Source of the DNA: Bos javanicus
Lineage: Eukaryota > Chordata > Mammalia > Artiodactyla > Bovidae
NCBI RefSeq assembly: GCF_032452875.1
Contig: NC_083890.1
Span: 47,192,483-47,256,482 of the forward strand
Direction of reading: 5' to 3'
DNA length: 64,000 bases
The position numbers and the translations under genes were made by a program. Below, piece by piece: positions 1-11,186 of this stretch (positions are counted from its first letter, which is position 1; each line of letters begins with the position of its first letter). Below the pieces are notes generated by a model. That model was given only the letters and a program-made list of their open reading frames with translations, had not been told where the DNA came from and searched no databases.

Positions 1-152
1 TTGCTCAAACTCATGTTCATTGAGTCGGTGATCCCATCCAACCGTCTCATCCTCTGTTGCCTCCTTCTCCTCCTACCTTCTATCTTTCCCAGCATCAGAG
101 TCTTTCCCAGTGAGTCAGCTTTTTGTATCAGGTGGCCAAAGTATTGGAGCGT
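1..152 (-). mobile_element. BovB LINE 3' fragment, cut by window edge
   Basis: Antisense copy of the BovB ORF2 C-terminal region. It matches, in the same order, the longer BovB copies at 12.0, 15.1 and 42.4 kb, including the segment read on the minus strand as HLIQKADSLGKTL-like residues. It continues beyond the left edge of the window, so its 3' end is not seen. It is followed directly by the inverted duplication at 222-413. Confidence 0.85.
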
Positions 153-221
153 CAAATTAGAATATCATTTATTTTTAAATGGAGGGATAGTAGTAAAAAG
201 TAGAAGAAATGAAATGAGTGG

Positions 222-413
222 ACATCATGTCACCATTCTGAAAAAAAAAAAAAAATCGAACGACTTTTTCATTAGTGGCCATAGAAATTAATAGTGTGTG
301 TGTGTGTGGGGGGGGGTGTGGGTGTGGGTGTGTGATGGAGGTAAGCAGCTGGTTAAACAAATCACCCCAAAGAGCCTGTGTCAAGTGTTTAATGTCTCTA
401 CGTCTCATATTTT
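222..413 (-). repeat. Left arm of a ~195-bp inverted duplication
   Basis: The reverse complement of this stretch aligns end to end with 693-889: both contain AATATGAGAC, then ACACTTGACA, then CTCTTTGGGGTG, then a CA-type microsatellite, then CTATGGC and a GAAAAAGT run. In this arm the microsatellite has become a GT/GGGTGT tract and the T-run has expanded to a poly(A/T). I do not recognise the unit as a named repeat. Spacer to the other arm is about 280 bp. Confidence 0.8.
292..334. repeat. GT / GGGTGT microsatellite
   Basis: Imperfect (GT)n followed by G-rich GGGTGT units, embedded in the left arm of the inverted duplication. The right arm carries a plain (CA)n at the matching place, so the two tracts diverged after the duplication. 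Confidence 0.9.
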
Positions 414-692
414 GAGCCTGAATGTGCAGACAGGAGGGAGGTTTGTGTAGAGTGGTCAGGAGGCAGCAATGGCAACAGGTGAGGGGACCAAAGGGCCCCA
501 GGGCCAGCGTGTGGTTCTAGCAGGCAAATGAGAATGCTCTGCTTTTAAGTGCATTTTCTGCAGAGAGGGAGAAGAGCTGGCGGGGAAGCAGTCTGTGTGG
601 CTAGAGGATAAACAAGGCACTATTTCTGGGAGCAATGCTGTTACCAAAAGATTTCGGAATCTCTATTGTAACCCATTTAGCTTGATTCACAT

Positions 693-889
693 AAAATATG
701 AGACTTAAAGACATTGAACACTTGACAGAGGCTCTTTGGGGTGGATGGTTTAACCTGCCACCTACCTCCATCTCACACACACACACACACACAGATACAC
801 ACACATACACTATACTAGTCTAATTGCTATGGCTACTAGTGAAAAAGTTGTTTTTATTTTTTGTAGTTGTTGCAGAATAGAGGCATAAT
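693..889 (+). repeat. Right arm of the inverted duplication
   Basis: Sense-orientation partner of 222-413. Similarity starts at the AAAATATGAGAC segment and fades after the GCAGAATAGAG segment near 880. Reading both arms in the same relative frame gives similar peptides (ALWGDLFN versus ALWGGWFN), which reflects the duplication and not coding function, since neither frame extends to a gene. Confidence 0.8.
773..810. repeat. (CA)n microsatellite
   Basis: CA dinucleotide run with two interruptions (GATA, ATA), inside the right arm of the inverted duplication. Confidence 0.95.
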
Positions 890-3800
890 GAATGGAATAT
901 CTTGAGATTATTAATCTGACTGCTCACCACTAAGATTAACTAAAGGTGAACAAGACTAGAAACAGAGAATGTGTAGGGAAATTTTAAGTAGTATAGGCAT
1001 GAGATGAACGAGACGCCAATGTGAGAGGCGGCCATAAGGACCACAGAGGACCATCCCCAGGACGTGGACTTAGATACCAGAGGGAGAGGCGGAAGAAGGT
1101 TGGAAGATTTGGGGCTTCCAAGATTTGGGGCTTTGTTGCGTAAACCTTGCTCCATTCTTGGAGGTCTGCCACATTCCCAAATTTGCTTGCAAAACCATAT
1201 TCCATTTCTGTTCCCCTTCTTTGCTCTTTGATTTTTGCTCAGGGGTCTGCCTAGGAAAGTTGCATACCCTTGGTTCACTGAGATAAATTTTGAAAGGTTT
1301 TTTGAAAGATCAATCTGATGAACATGTTTTCCCAAACCTCCTTAGATTTCACGCCTTCTTCGCTCAGCTGTCTGGGTTCAAAGAGCAAGAATCAGGCTGT
1401 TCTGCTTCGTTTGCTACTATGACGTGAGAATCTGTTGGAGCACTAAAAGGAAACATCAGGAAGGCTCACGGTGACCCAGATTATGAGCTTTGGATCACTC
1501 AAATGCCCAGAAACTCTGAGGCAAAGCCTCAACTCTGGACTGTTAGGGCTTTCCAGCCCTGTGCAGCAACTCACAGCTTCCTTAGAGCATTCAAAGGTGA
1601 AACTGACCAGCTGTTATTCCAGCCATCTTCAAGGGAGTAGATGCTATGCTTCACACAAGTTAAAAATGCAGCTCACCATAATAAATAAAGGTTGAAAGGT
1701 TGAAACAGAGGAGGAAATGGGAGGATGTAGGGATAAACAGAAGATAAACTCAAATTCTCACACATTTATTTACTGAGAAAATTTATGGAGGTCAGTAAAT
1801 CTTCCATAGCTGCCATATTTTCTTTCTACCCAGAGTCTTTGAATTGATCTCTCGCAGTGTTTTCCACTGAGTAGCATGAAGCCAAGCAAACCAAAACCAT
1901 GGTGAGCTATTCCAACAGGAGACAGCTTTTTGAGCTTCTTGGTGAAGAATGGTTGATATAATCAGGATCCATTTCTAGTTACTGGCATACCAGGCCAGGG
2001 GCAGAGGGCACTTTTCCGCGTGGGGAGAGGAAAAGCCAAAGGCAACTATTAGACGAGACTATTATACAATTTCAAGCTAACATATGGAATCAATAGCCAA
2101 CATGAGCAGCTGTGCTCGGCTGTGGAGAAGCCTGAAATGGGGTAGTCGCGTTGTAACCAATAAAACGAATTATTGACTAAAAGGGAAAGCGTGTGTGTGC
2201 AGAGAGGGGTCTCCAATGCAAGATTAAGAGATGCATTTACTCTCAAGGAATAGAGCACCAGGAAGCAAACTGGGTCACGGTTTTCTCCTTGATTGACAGG
2301 AGGAACGTAGGAGAGCCAGCATCTTGGAGAAAAGGTCTGGAACCAGGGTGACGCGGTTAATTTCAGACTCCAGGCTCGCTGGCAGTACAGAACACTCTCC
2401 CTGCCCGAAATCAGAATGAAGCATAATAAGGCTTTACTAAGACATCTTGAAATATCCTAAAGTTATGCATGATGTGGAAAGAAAATCCGAATAAGAGGAA
2501 GGACCTCTATCATCTAAAAACAGAGTCATCTGTTTCCTATGAACTCAGACTTGACCACTCACTCACACGTTTCACTACTGGAAAACAGAAAAATCCTCAT
2601 ATGGATCCTGCCAAAAGAAAACATAAGTTTTGTGTGTTTTATTTTTTCACATGAACATCCGCTGGGGAATCAAGTAGCCTGGATTATATTTCCTCTGTGT
2701 GCCACGACTTTTGATGTATAGTCTAATCCCAAGAAGTGTACTCAGGCCCGCCACGTGGCCATCTAGAAAATAAAAATAAAATCCTTTTAAATAACCAGGC
2801 AAATTTACTAGGGCAGCAAATAGAAACATAGGAAGCTTTGTAAAGTATTATAAATTCCATGGAAGGGAACTAAATACATGTTCCAAATATCATATGCATT
2901 ATTTCTAAGAATAATGATGTATGCATACATCAGTCTTCGATTCTTTTTTTTTTTAAGTAGTGATTTTTTTTTCTTTACTTGAGTGCTAAATAACTGCTAT
3001 TCTGTTTTTCAAATAGTGCTGTTTTCTTTATTAGGGTGTCCAACACAATTTGCATTCTTTCATGGTAAAACTCACTCCTGTCTGAGCTGATGGACAAAGC
3101 ATTTGCATGCCTCGCGACTGCCTCCGTGAGCTCTTCTGTGCCTTCAGAGTTATTTTTGGTGCCTTTTGAGCAAGACCCATGGCCGTGTCAAGCCAAGAAC
3201 TCTCCTTCCAATGAGAAGCGCATTTTATCTTTCACCAAATGGGGTATTTTCCTCGCTCAAACAAGCAGATACTCTGCACCTGTGTCTAAAACCTCTGTAA
3301 AACTCAGAGGTTGTAATCACAGTCCCGAGTGAGAGAATACTGCCGGTGTACCAGGCCATCCCCAATCCTCTCCATCAATTTTTTGTTGGTTTCTTGCCTG
3401 AAGCCATCAATGAGGAACCTCATAAGCCTGAAAAATACCCAGCACCAAAGCATCGGTAAACAGGTTGTTAAAAATAATTGAAACTCCCATTTCCACTGCC
3501 CGTTCAGCAACTTTGTTTGCACATAATTACCCTTCACTGTGCCCCTCTGAGACACGGACAGAACACCAGGTAGCCGCACCATTTCATAGGTAATTAAAAC
3601 TTGGCCATCAGATCATAAATTTCTTAGAGCTAACAGCATGAGCAGCCCTGGCCATAGAAGGGGTCTCATTGACCGATTCAGAGTCTGATTCTTGTTCTTG
3701 TCCTGGAAACACACTGTGTCCAGCTCTTCAAGCCCCTTGTGAGGTGCTGAGTACCTTTCACCTCTACTGGTAAAGTGAATGACACATTTGCTGATCTGAG

Positions 3801-4078
3801 CAGCATTCGATCCCTGATTATAGTAAAATGTTTTGCAAGCCCTGCCGCCCATGAGGAGAATGTCCTGCAGGCTAAGAGAGAGCTAAAGAGTTCTGCCCAG
3901 AGAATTTGGAACAGAACAGTCCAAGGATAGGATAATCACATGCGCACAAGAGACCCAGGTTGTATTATTTATCTCTGTCTTTGGTAGAATAGTATTACTT
4001 GAACAAGAGGGAAGGGGGAAAGGGTTAGGCTTTAGTAGCTATTTATTCTGTGGGCCATTTTGCATTGAGTTTCTGTGC
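890..4078. other. Unassigned non-coding stretch
   Basis: About 3.2 kb with no repeat family that I recognise. The ORFs here are short, overlap on both strands and resemble no family I know. The segment around 3090-3620 has balanced base composition and little simple sequence, and could hold conserved non-coding sequence, but nothing visible shows it. Confidence 0.5.
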
Positions 4079-4275
4079 CATGTACTTAGCCCCTCAATTG
4101 TGTCTGTCTCTTTATGATTCCATGGACAGTAGCCCACCAGGCTCCTCTGTCCATGGTATTTCTGAAGCAAGAACACTGGAATGGGTTGCCATTTCCTTCT
4201 CCAGGGGATCTTGTCAACCCAGTGTCTCCTGTGTCTCCTGCACTGCAGGCAGATTCTTTACCCACTGAGCAATCC
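4079..4275 (-). mobile_element. Bov-tA SINE, antisense
   Basis: tRNA-derived ruminant SINE read in reverse: the core GGTTGCCATTTCCTTCTCCA and the GATTCTTTACC(C)ACTGAGC end are present. It has several internal changes, and the usual GGGAAGCCC terminus is degraded to AATCC, which suggests an older copy. Confidence 0.9.
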
Positions 4276-4391
4276 TAAATACTATTTCCCTGTCCAACCT
4301 CACATCTTTTTCTGCGGGTGCTCAATTTGTTTTGGATTCTCAGAGAACAATTAATTGTAAAAAATAACAGTACTACACAAATATCTAGTTC

Positions 4392-4735
4392 TATAGACTG
4401 AATGTTTTTGTATTCCCTCAAATTCATATGTTGAAACCTAATCTTCTTTGTAATAGTATTAGGAGGGAGGACCTTTGAGGGTTGATTAGGTCCTGAGGGT
4501 GAAGCCCTCGTGAACAGAATTAGTGCCATTATAAAAGGGGCTCCAGAGAGTTCCCTTCCTGCCCTGTGGGCACACAAGGAAAAGAGGACTGTCTATGAAC
4601 CAGAAAGGGGCACAGGAACTGCCAGTGCCTGGACCTTGGGTCTCCCTGCCTCTAGCATTGTGAGAAATAAATTTCTTTCACTTATAAAGCACTTAATTTC
4701 TGGTGTTCTGTGATAGCAGATGGAGTGGACTGGGA
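4392..4735 (+). mobile_element. MaLR-like solo LTR (MLT1-type), copy 1
   Basis: About 340-bp old mammalian interspersed repeat. Landmarks in order: ATTCATATGTTGAAACCTAA, a TATTAGGAGG segment, GATTAGGTCCTGAGGGTG, TATAAAAG, and a TTGTGAGAAATAAATTTCTT polyadenylation-type end. Two further copies lie at 22639 and 46110. The structure fits a MaLR LTR; the exact subfamily is my inference. Confidence 0.6.
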
Positions 4736-4767
4736 TGCCTGGTACAGCATTATGCATACAACAAGAT

Positions 4768-4890
4768 TTCATTCATTCATTCATATCAGTTCAGACCATC
4801 CAGGGGCACCAGATGACAGTCTGTGTGGTAGAACTAAAGAACAAACAGTATAGCCACCACCTCTGCCTCCAAGGAGCTTAGAGTCAAGCT
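4768..4890 (-). repeat. Probable L2 LINE 3' fragment
   Basis: Starts with a TTCATTCATTCATTCAT run and continues to CAAGGAGCTTAGAGTC, the order expected of an antisense L2 3' end. Heavily diverged. Confidence 0.45.
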
Positions 4891-4965
4891 GGACTTGACC
4901 AGGGTCTGAAACCATCCTGTCTGTATCACGTCTGATTACTTTGTCTTGTTTTGTGTTTTTCATAG

Positions 4966-5148
4966 AGGGCTTCCCAGGTGGCACTAGTGGTAAAGAATCC
5001 CCCTGCCAATACAGGAGATGCAAGAGACCCCGGTTCATTCCCTGTGTGGGGAAGATCCTCTGGAGAAGAATCCCATGGTCAGAGGAGCCCAGCGGGCTAC
5101 AGTCCACGGGGTCACAAAGAGTCGGACCCGACTGAGCATGCACTACAC
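4966..5148 (+). mobile_element. Bov-tA SINE
   Basis: Sense copy beginning at GGGCTTCCCAGGTGGCACTA, the tRNA-like 5' part, and ending with GAGTCGGACCCGACTGAGCA. The middle of the core is shortened: the segment with the CCACTCCAGTATTCTTGCC block is missing between GGAGAAG and AATCCCATGG. Confidence 0.92.
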
Positions 5149-5484
5149 AAGCACGTGTTTTTCATCCCATAGAACAATTTCTGAGCGAGATGCCCTTTGA
5201 ATGCATCCTTTAAGCAGTTAACATAAAACACTAGGTTTGGTGGGGGGTGCTTATTTGTTTTTTGCAGAATATACTTTGGACACAATAAATGTCTCAGCTA
5301 ATATATTTTCTTTAAATGCCTTCAATGCCCAAAGAAATTGGGAATGGTTAAATTAAGTGGCTGCCCTGGGCCCTGTGTCTCCTGCAAAGTCTTCTCAGCA
5401 CATTCCCTGCCTCCTGGCTGCACTCACTTTCTAGAGCATTTCTTGCTGGTTTTCCTACTTAGATTCCAAATCTCCTGAAATCAG
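5149..5484. other. Unassigned spacer
   Basis: No gene and no recognised repeat; AT-rich sequence followed by a more C-rich segment near 5380-5450. Confidence 0.5.
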
Positions 5485-5595
5485 AAACTCATTCGTTGAT
5501 TTAACATTTATATGGGGACTCACTCTGTGTCTTGTGCTATGCTGAGTGCTGGGTAAATAGAAAGACAAGAGAGTAGCCTGGAAGAAGTTTCTGAT
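5485..5595 (-). repeat. Probable L2 LINE 3' fragment
   Basis: Diverged antisense L2 3' pattern: CATTCGTTGATTTAACATTTAT followed by TGTGCTATGCTGAGTGCTGG and a later TAGCCTGGAAGAAG segment. Confidence 0.5.
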
Positions 5596-5695
5596 TTATA
5601 GTTTTCAGCAGTTTTTGTAAGATTAGCACAGAGATCACACTTTAATAACCCTTAATAAACTGAGTTGCAGTCAAGGAAAAACCTTTGTAATTGCA

Positions 5696-5919
5696 GTGTG
5701 TGTGCGTGTGTGTGTGCTCAGTTGTCAAGTTGTGTCCGATTCTTTGCAACCCCATGGACTGCAGTCTGCTAGGCATCTCTGTCCATGGAATTTTCCAAAC
5801 AAAAATACTGGAGTGGGTTGCCATTTCCTACTGCAGGGGATCTTTCTGACCCAGGGATCGAACCTACGTCTCCTGCATTGGCAGGTGGATTCTTTACCAT
5901 TGAGCCACCTGGGAAGCCC
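5696..5919 (-). mobile_element. Bov-tA SINE with target-site duplication
   Basis: Antisense copy starting with a (GT)n tail and ending at GAGCCACCTGGGAAGCCC. It is flanked by TTGTAATTGCAG (5684-5695) and TTGTAATTCCAG (5920-5931), a 12-bp target-site duplication with one mismatch, so the boundaries are well fixed. Confidence 0.95.
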
Positions 5920-5931
5920 TTGTAATTCCAG

Positions 5932-6737
5932 AGTTGTGATATAAGATAAGGGAGGGAGATAGTGAGACTTGTGAGGGAAAAAAATGATCTAGAATATCTT
6001 CAGCAACTGATAAAAAACAACAACAACAAAAAGAGGATTTCTTTTTAACTCTTGCTAGTGTCGGGGTTCTAAAATCAAAGAATTATCCTGTTTGAAGCTT
6101 GTAACTGTAAGAAGAAATGACATTCACAGTCTTCCAGCTAAAGGTGAGTAATTAAACATGCACATTTAATCTTGCTCTCTCATAAAAATCCACAAAAATT
6201 ATAAGGAATTATTTTTTGAATGGACAGGAAGAATAGGAGGGAACCAAGAGGGAAAAAAAAGGAAGATGGAAAGCAGATGATGAGGTGATGAGTAATTTGA
6301 CTTAGCTGAATATTAAGCCAGCAAAGAAAGCCAAGCACAAATAACATTTATAAGACAGAATATCCAAATGTTTCAGGGGTTTGGGGTAGTGGGTGCTTCT
6401 GAAAATGAGAGTAGAGATTGTTCTAATAATAAGTAATTACTAATAATAAGTAATAATAAGAAATTACTCATTACCTCTTTTAGAGCTGCTCCAGCCCCAG
6501 ATTCTACTCTCCTGCCACATTTTTGTTAGAATTCTTTACCACCTTTCAGTACAGCGGAACACTGGAGATTTATTTTCTGGAGAGAATAAAGTAGGTTCCC
6601 TATTTGGATGACTAGGACACAGGAGCAGAGTTGATCGTTGATGGCAGAAAGCTTAGAATGAAATGTAAACATGAGCACGTGAGGTGTGCATCCTCCATGC
6701 TTAGAGAGGAGCACCTCGGCCCTTATCATCCGGCCTG
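5932..6737. other. Unassigned AT- and purine-rich stretch
   Basis: Holds short simple runs, such as an AAC-type run near 6014 and TAATAATAAG units at 6424-6466, and a purine-rich segment at 6225-6290. No gene or named repeat is evident. Confidence 0.5.
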
Positions 6738-6950
6738 GGGCTTCCCAGGTGGCACTAGTGGGAAAGAATCCACCTGCCAATGCAGGAGACTCAAGAGATG
6801 TGGGTTCTATCCCTAGGTCAGGATGATATCCTGGAGAAGGCAAGTATCCTTGCCTGGAAAATCCTATAGACAGAGGAGCCTGGAGAGCTGCAGTCCATGG
6901 GGTCACAGAAGAGTTGGACATGATTCAGCAACTAAGCCCACATGCACACA
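6738..6950 (+). mobile_element. Bov-tA SINE
   Basis: Sense copy from GGGGCTTCCCAGGTGGCACT to a TCAGCAACTAAGCCCACATG tail. It shares the GGTGGCACTAGTGG variant with the copy at 4966, so the two belong to the same subfamily. Confidence 0.93.
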
Positions 6951-7239
6951 CTGGAGACTTCACTAGGAAATCTGAGATCCCCAGGAGAGTGGCTTTTGGA
7001 GTCACAAGCTCCACCCATGGGACCATAGTTTTCAATCTAATCCTCACTTTTAAAGACATTAATAACGTTTAATGGATATTAGAGGAAAGTCACTCACACA
7101 CAAGTTAGAGTGATGCAACAGGGAACCAGTGACCTGCAAGAAACAGATATGGCAGACCACAGCAGAGTGCTATTTAAATGGGGCAATAAGGAAACACATT
7201 TTTTAAAGCCCCACAAATTTTACATGTCCATAAAAACAT

Positions 7240-7812
7240 TTTAAAGTTCAGTCAGAGAATTGTAAGATAGTTAAAGAATTTCTACAAAGTAGAAAAGAAA
7301 GACAAAGGGGTGGAACATAGTAAAATAAAAGATAAGAATGTTAGAAAACCAGCTCAGGAAATCCAACAACTCAATAAAATAAAGCTTCCAATATATAGAA
7401 CAGAAAAACAAAAGGAAGGGGAAGATTATCAACAAAACAAATAACATTTTCCAGAAATGCATAGCAAAATTTTCTAGTTAAAAAAGCTTACGAAGGCTCC
7501 AGGACAAAGAATGTAAAAGAATAAGCAATTTAGTGGATTGCCGTGACGCTGTGGTCACAGTGGGGTAAAACAAAATAGCAAAGAACTTCCAGGTAGGAAA
7601 AATAAAGTCACGCCCAAAGATTCAGAAATCAGGATAGCCTTGCAGTGCTCTTCACAGCAGTCCAGAAGCTAGAAAACAATAAAACACACTTTAAAAACTT
7701 TGAACCAGAATAGCTTCCAATCTAGAAATCTATACCCAGGAAAACTATGCATCATGTGTAAGGCAAATAAAATTACTATCATACATGGAAGGCTCGGTAA
7801 CTTAGCTTGCAT
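7240..7812 (+). mobile_element. Old L1 (L1M-type) 3' region, part 1
   Basis: A-rich sequence whose right part follows the L1 order CAGAAGCTAGAAAACAAT, then TTCCAATCTAGAAATCTATACCCAG, then an AAACTATGCATCATGTGTAAGG segment. It is broken by the Bov-A2 dimer at 7824 and resumes after 8102. The left limit is uncertain. Confidence 0.6.
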
Positions 7813-7823
7813 GCCCCCTGTCT

Positions 7824-8091
7824 GGAGAAGGCAATGGCACCCCACTCCAGTACTCTTGCCTGGAGAATCACATGCACAGAGGAGCCTGTCATGGGCTGCA
7901 GTCCATGAGGTCGCTAAGAGTTGGACATGACTGAGCGACTTCACTTTCACTTTTCACTTTCATGCATTGGAGAAGGAAATGGCAACCCACTCCAGTGTTC
8001 TTGCCTGGAGAATCCCAGGGACGGGGAGCCTGGTGGGCTGCCGTCTATGGGGTCGCACAGAGTCGGAGATGACTGAAATGACTTAGCAGCA
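7824..8091 (+). mobile_element. Bov-A2 SINE, dimer, with target-site duplication
   Basis: Two head-to-tail Bov-A monomers: the first from GGAGAAGGCAATGGCACCCC, a CACTTTCACTTTTCACTTTC linker, then a second from GGAGAAGGAAATGGCAACCC ending in a GCAGCAG tail. GCCCCCTGTCT occurs at both ends (7813-7823 and 8092-8102), an 11-bp target-site duplication inside an older L1. Confidence 0.95.
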
Positions 8092-8214
8092 GCCCCCTGT
8101 CTGAAGAAACTACTAGAGCTTGTAACCTACCCACACTAAATCAAGCAAGAGCAACTAAATCAAGAAAGAGGAGCAGTGTGAGAGATGGGTCATAGCCTGA
8201 GATGGGAATTAGTT

Positions 8215-8355
8215 TATGCCCTGCTAAATTACAAACTTAGGTAAATGGCTTCACATCTATGAACCTAGGTTTCCATCATTTCTGTGAAACAGAGATAACA
8301 AAAATAAACACAATGTAGTCATTTTGAGAATAAAGCAAGATAATATATAGTGCTC
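8215..8355 (+). repeat. Probable MIR SINE
   Basis: Shows the MIR core order: AAATGGCTTCACATCTATGA, a TTTCCATCATTTCTGTGAAA segment, then ACAGAGATAACA and an ATAAAGCAAGATAA tail. Diverged. Confidence 0.5.
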
Positions 8356-9297
8356 CTTTCTCCTTAGCTGAGTTATTTTGTTAATACTGATGATGCTGGC
8401 CCATCCTTCTTTCTTTTCATAAATCTCTCTTTTTAATGTCCTTTGATGATTATTAATTTATCAGGAAATTCCTCAAGGAAGCATTCTATCCATTTACCCC
8501 TCGAAACCTTGTTTCAAGTTGAAATTATATCTCAACCTATCATGTGGATAGTATTCAAAGATGCCCCTATATAAGGGAATCTCTTGAAAATGTGTCTTTA
8601 ATGAGGAGACTGCTTTATGTTTTAAAAATGTAATAGGTGAAAATTTTATATTTTAACCAGTGTTTTTTAATTTTTGCTGTTATGTTCCAGATTCTTCTTG
8701 TTTTCAAGGATAAAGTAGGTATTACACAACATGCACTCCTACTGCCTTAATTTTTTTTTTCAGTGTCTCTTATTTACCAAAAATATTATGAAACAACATC
8801 ACACTCAGAACTGAATACATGTTTCTGTTATCCTACCTTTCTTTTTAATTTTTTTCTGGAACCTACTTCAATATTGGAAATGAAAATTTAATAAAAATAT
8901 ACAAAAGCCAATGTGTTTTCCAAGGAAATTTAATCTATATGTTCTGATTCATTTCCATTTAAATCATCAAACTGTTACTTTATGGGAACTTTTGAAATCT
9001 ACGGAGATTCCTGTGCCGTTTAAGTTTTATTTTATTTTTCATTAGAAAGTGCACTCTTGGTTGCCTAATATAAACTTGTCCTGAAGTTTGGGATAAGCCT
9101 CATTCCACTGCCCAGATAGATTCTAAACTGGGGGTGATGTGCGTGCTCCTTCCTCCCATAATCCCAGACCACAACCTGCAATTCACGAGGGAACGAATAG
9201 CCCTCAGCAGTTTCATCTCACTTTATGAGTGCATGCATCTTCCAAATAGAGGACGTTAGCTAGCAGTGAACTTCTTTTGTCATTTTGCTAGACAGTA
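8356..9297. other. Unassigned AT-rich stretch
   Basis: Nearly 1 kb of AT-rich sequence with short T-runs. No ORF of note, no recognised repeat. Confidence 0.5.
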
Positions 9298-11170
9298 GAG
9301 CCTTACAAATAGCTGTGAAAAGAAGAGAAGCGAAAAGCAAAGGAGAAAAGGAAAGATATAAACATCTGAATGCAGAGTTCCAAAGAATAGCAAGGAGAGA
9401 TAATAAAGCCTTCCTCAGCTATCAATGCAAAGAAATAGAGGAAAACAACAGAATGGTAAAGACTAGGGATCTCGTCAAGAAAATTAGAGATACCAAGGGG
9501 ACATTTCATGCAAAGATGGGCTTGATAAAGGACAGAAATGGTATAGACCTAACAGAAGCAGAAGATATTAAGAAGAGGTGGCAAGAATACACAGAAGAAG
9601 TGTACAAAAAAGATTTTCATGACCCAGATAATCACGATGGTGTGATCACTCACCTAGACCCAGATATCCTGGAATGTGAAGTCAAGTGGGCCTTAGAAAG
9701 CATCACTACGAACAAAGCTAGTGGAGGTGATGGAATTCCAGTTGAGCTATTTCAAATCCTGAAAGATGATGCTGTGAAACTGCTGCACTCAATGTGCCAG
9801 CAAATTTGGAAAACTCAGCAGTGGCCACAGGACTGGAAAAGGTCAGTTTTCATTCCAATCCCAAAGAAAAGCAATGCCAAAGAATGTTCAAACTACTGCA
9901 CAATTGCAGTCATCTCACATGCTAGTAAAGTAATGCTCAAAATTCTCCAAGCCAGGCTTTAGCAATACGTGAACCATGAACTTCCAGATGTTCAAGCTAG
10001 TTTTAGAAAAGGCAGAGGAACCAGAGACCAAATTGCCAACATCCGCTGGATCATGGAAAAAGCAAGAGAGTTCCAGAAAAACATCTATTTCTGCTTTATT
10101 GACTATGCCAAAGCCTTTGACTGTGTGGATCACAATAAACTGTGGAAAATTCTGAAAGAGATGGGGATACCAGACCACCTGATCTGCCTCTTGAGAAATC
10201 TGTATGCAGGTCAGCAAGCAACAGTTAGAACTGGACATGGAACAACAGACTGGTTCCAAATAGGAAAGGGAGTACATCAAGGCTGTATATTGTCACCCTG
10301 CTGATTTAACTTATATGTAGAGTACTTCCTGAGAAACACTGGGCTGGGAGAAGCACAACCTGGTTTCAAGATTGCCGGGAGAAATATCAATAACCTCAGA
10401 TATGCAGATGACACCACCCCTATGGCTGAAAGTGAAGAGGAACTCAAAAGCCTCTTGATGAAGGTGAAAGAGGAGAGCGAAAAAGTTGGCTTAAAACTCA
10501 CATTCAGAAAACGAAGATCATGGCATCTGCTCCCATCACTTCTTGGGAAATAGATGGGGAGACAGTGGAAACAGTGTCAGACTTTATTTTTCTGGGCTCC
10601 AAAATCACTGCAAATGGTGACTGCAGCCATGAAATTAAAAGACGCTTACTCCTTGGAAGGAAAGTTATGACCAACCTAGATAGCATATTGAAAAGCAGAG
10701 ACATTGCTTTGCCAACAAAGGTTCATCTAGTCAAGGCTATGGTTTTTCCAGTGGTCATGTATGGATGTGAGAGTTGGACTTTGAAGAAGGCTGAGTACTG
10801 AAGAATTGCTGCTTTTGAACTGTGGTGTTGGAGAAGACTCTTGAGGGTCCCTTGGACTGCAAGGAGATCCAACCAGTCCATTCTGAAGAAGATCAGCCCT
10901 GGGATTTCTTTGGAAGGAATGATGCTAAAGCTGAAACTCCAGTACTTTGGCCACCTCATGCAAAGAGTTGACTCATTGGAAAAGACTCTGATGCTGGGAG
11001 GGATTGGGGGCAGGAGGAGCAGGGGACGACAGAGGATGAGATGGCTGGATGGCATCGCTGACTCGATGGACGTGAGTCTGGGTGAACTCCGGGAGTTGGT
11101 GATGGACAGGGAGGCCTGGCGTGCTGTGATGCATGGGGTCGCAAAGAGTCGGACACGACTGAGCGACTGA
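9285..11170 (+). pseudogene. BovB ORF2 reverse transcriptase, broken
   Basis: In the source element this ORF encodes an endonuclease/reverse transcriptase that nicks chromosomal DNA and copies its RNA at the nick. Four consecutive frames are left: 9285-9962 (linker and start of RT, containing KASGGDGIPVELFQ), 9969-10304 (RT fingers/palm, GFRKGRGTRDQIANI-like and DYAKAFDCVDHNKLW), an open frame without its own start around 10305-10500 carrying YADD, and 10520-11170 in two parts (C-terminal TDFIFLGSKI and WTARRSNQSIL regions). Two of the three nonsense changes fit simple C-to-T decay. No product can be made. Confidence 0.93.
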
Positions 11171-11186
11171 ACTGCACTGAACTGAG
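9298..11186 (+). mobile_element. BovB LINE, 5'-truncated, 1.9 kb
   Basis: RTE-clade LINE. Begins within ORF2, downstream of the endonuclease domain, and runs through the whole reverse transcriptase and C-terminal region to the GACTGAACTGCACTGAACTG tail. The YADD catalytic motif of the reverse transcriptase is at 10401-10412 (context NNLRYADDTT). The element is dead: TAG at 9960, TGA near 10302, a one-base deletion near 10502 and TGA near 10799 break the frame. No convincing long target-site duplication is visible. Confidence 0.95.
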
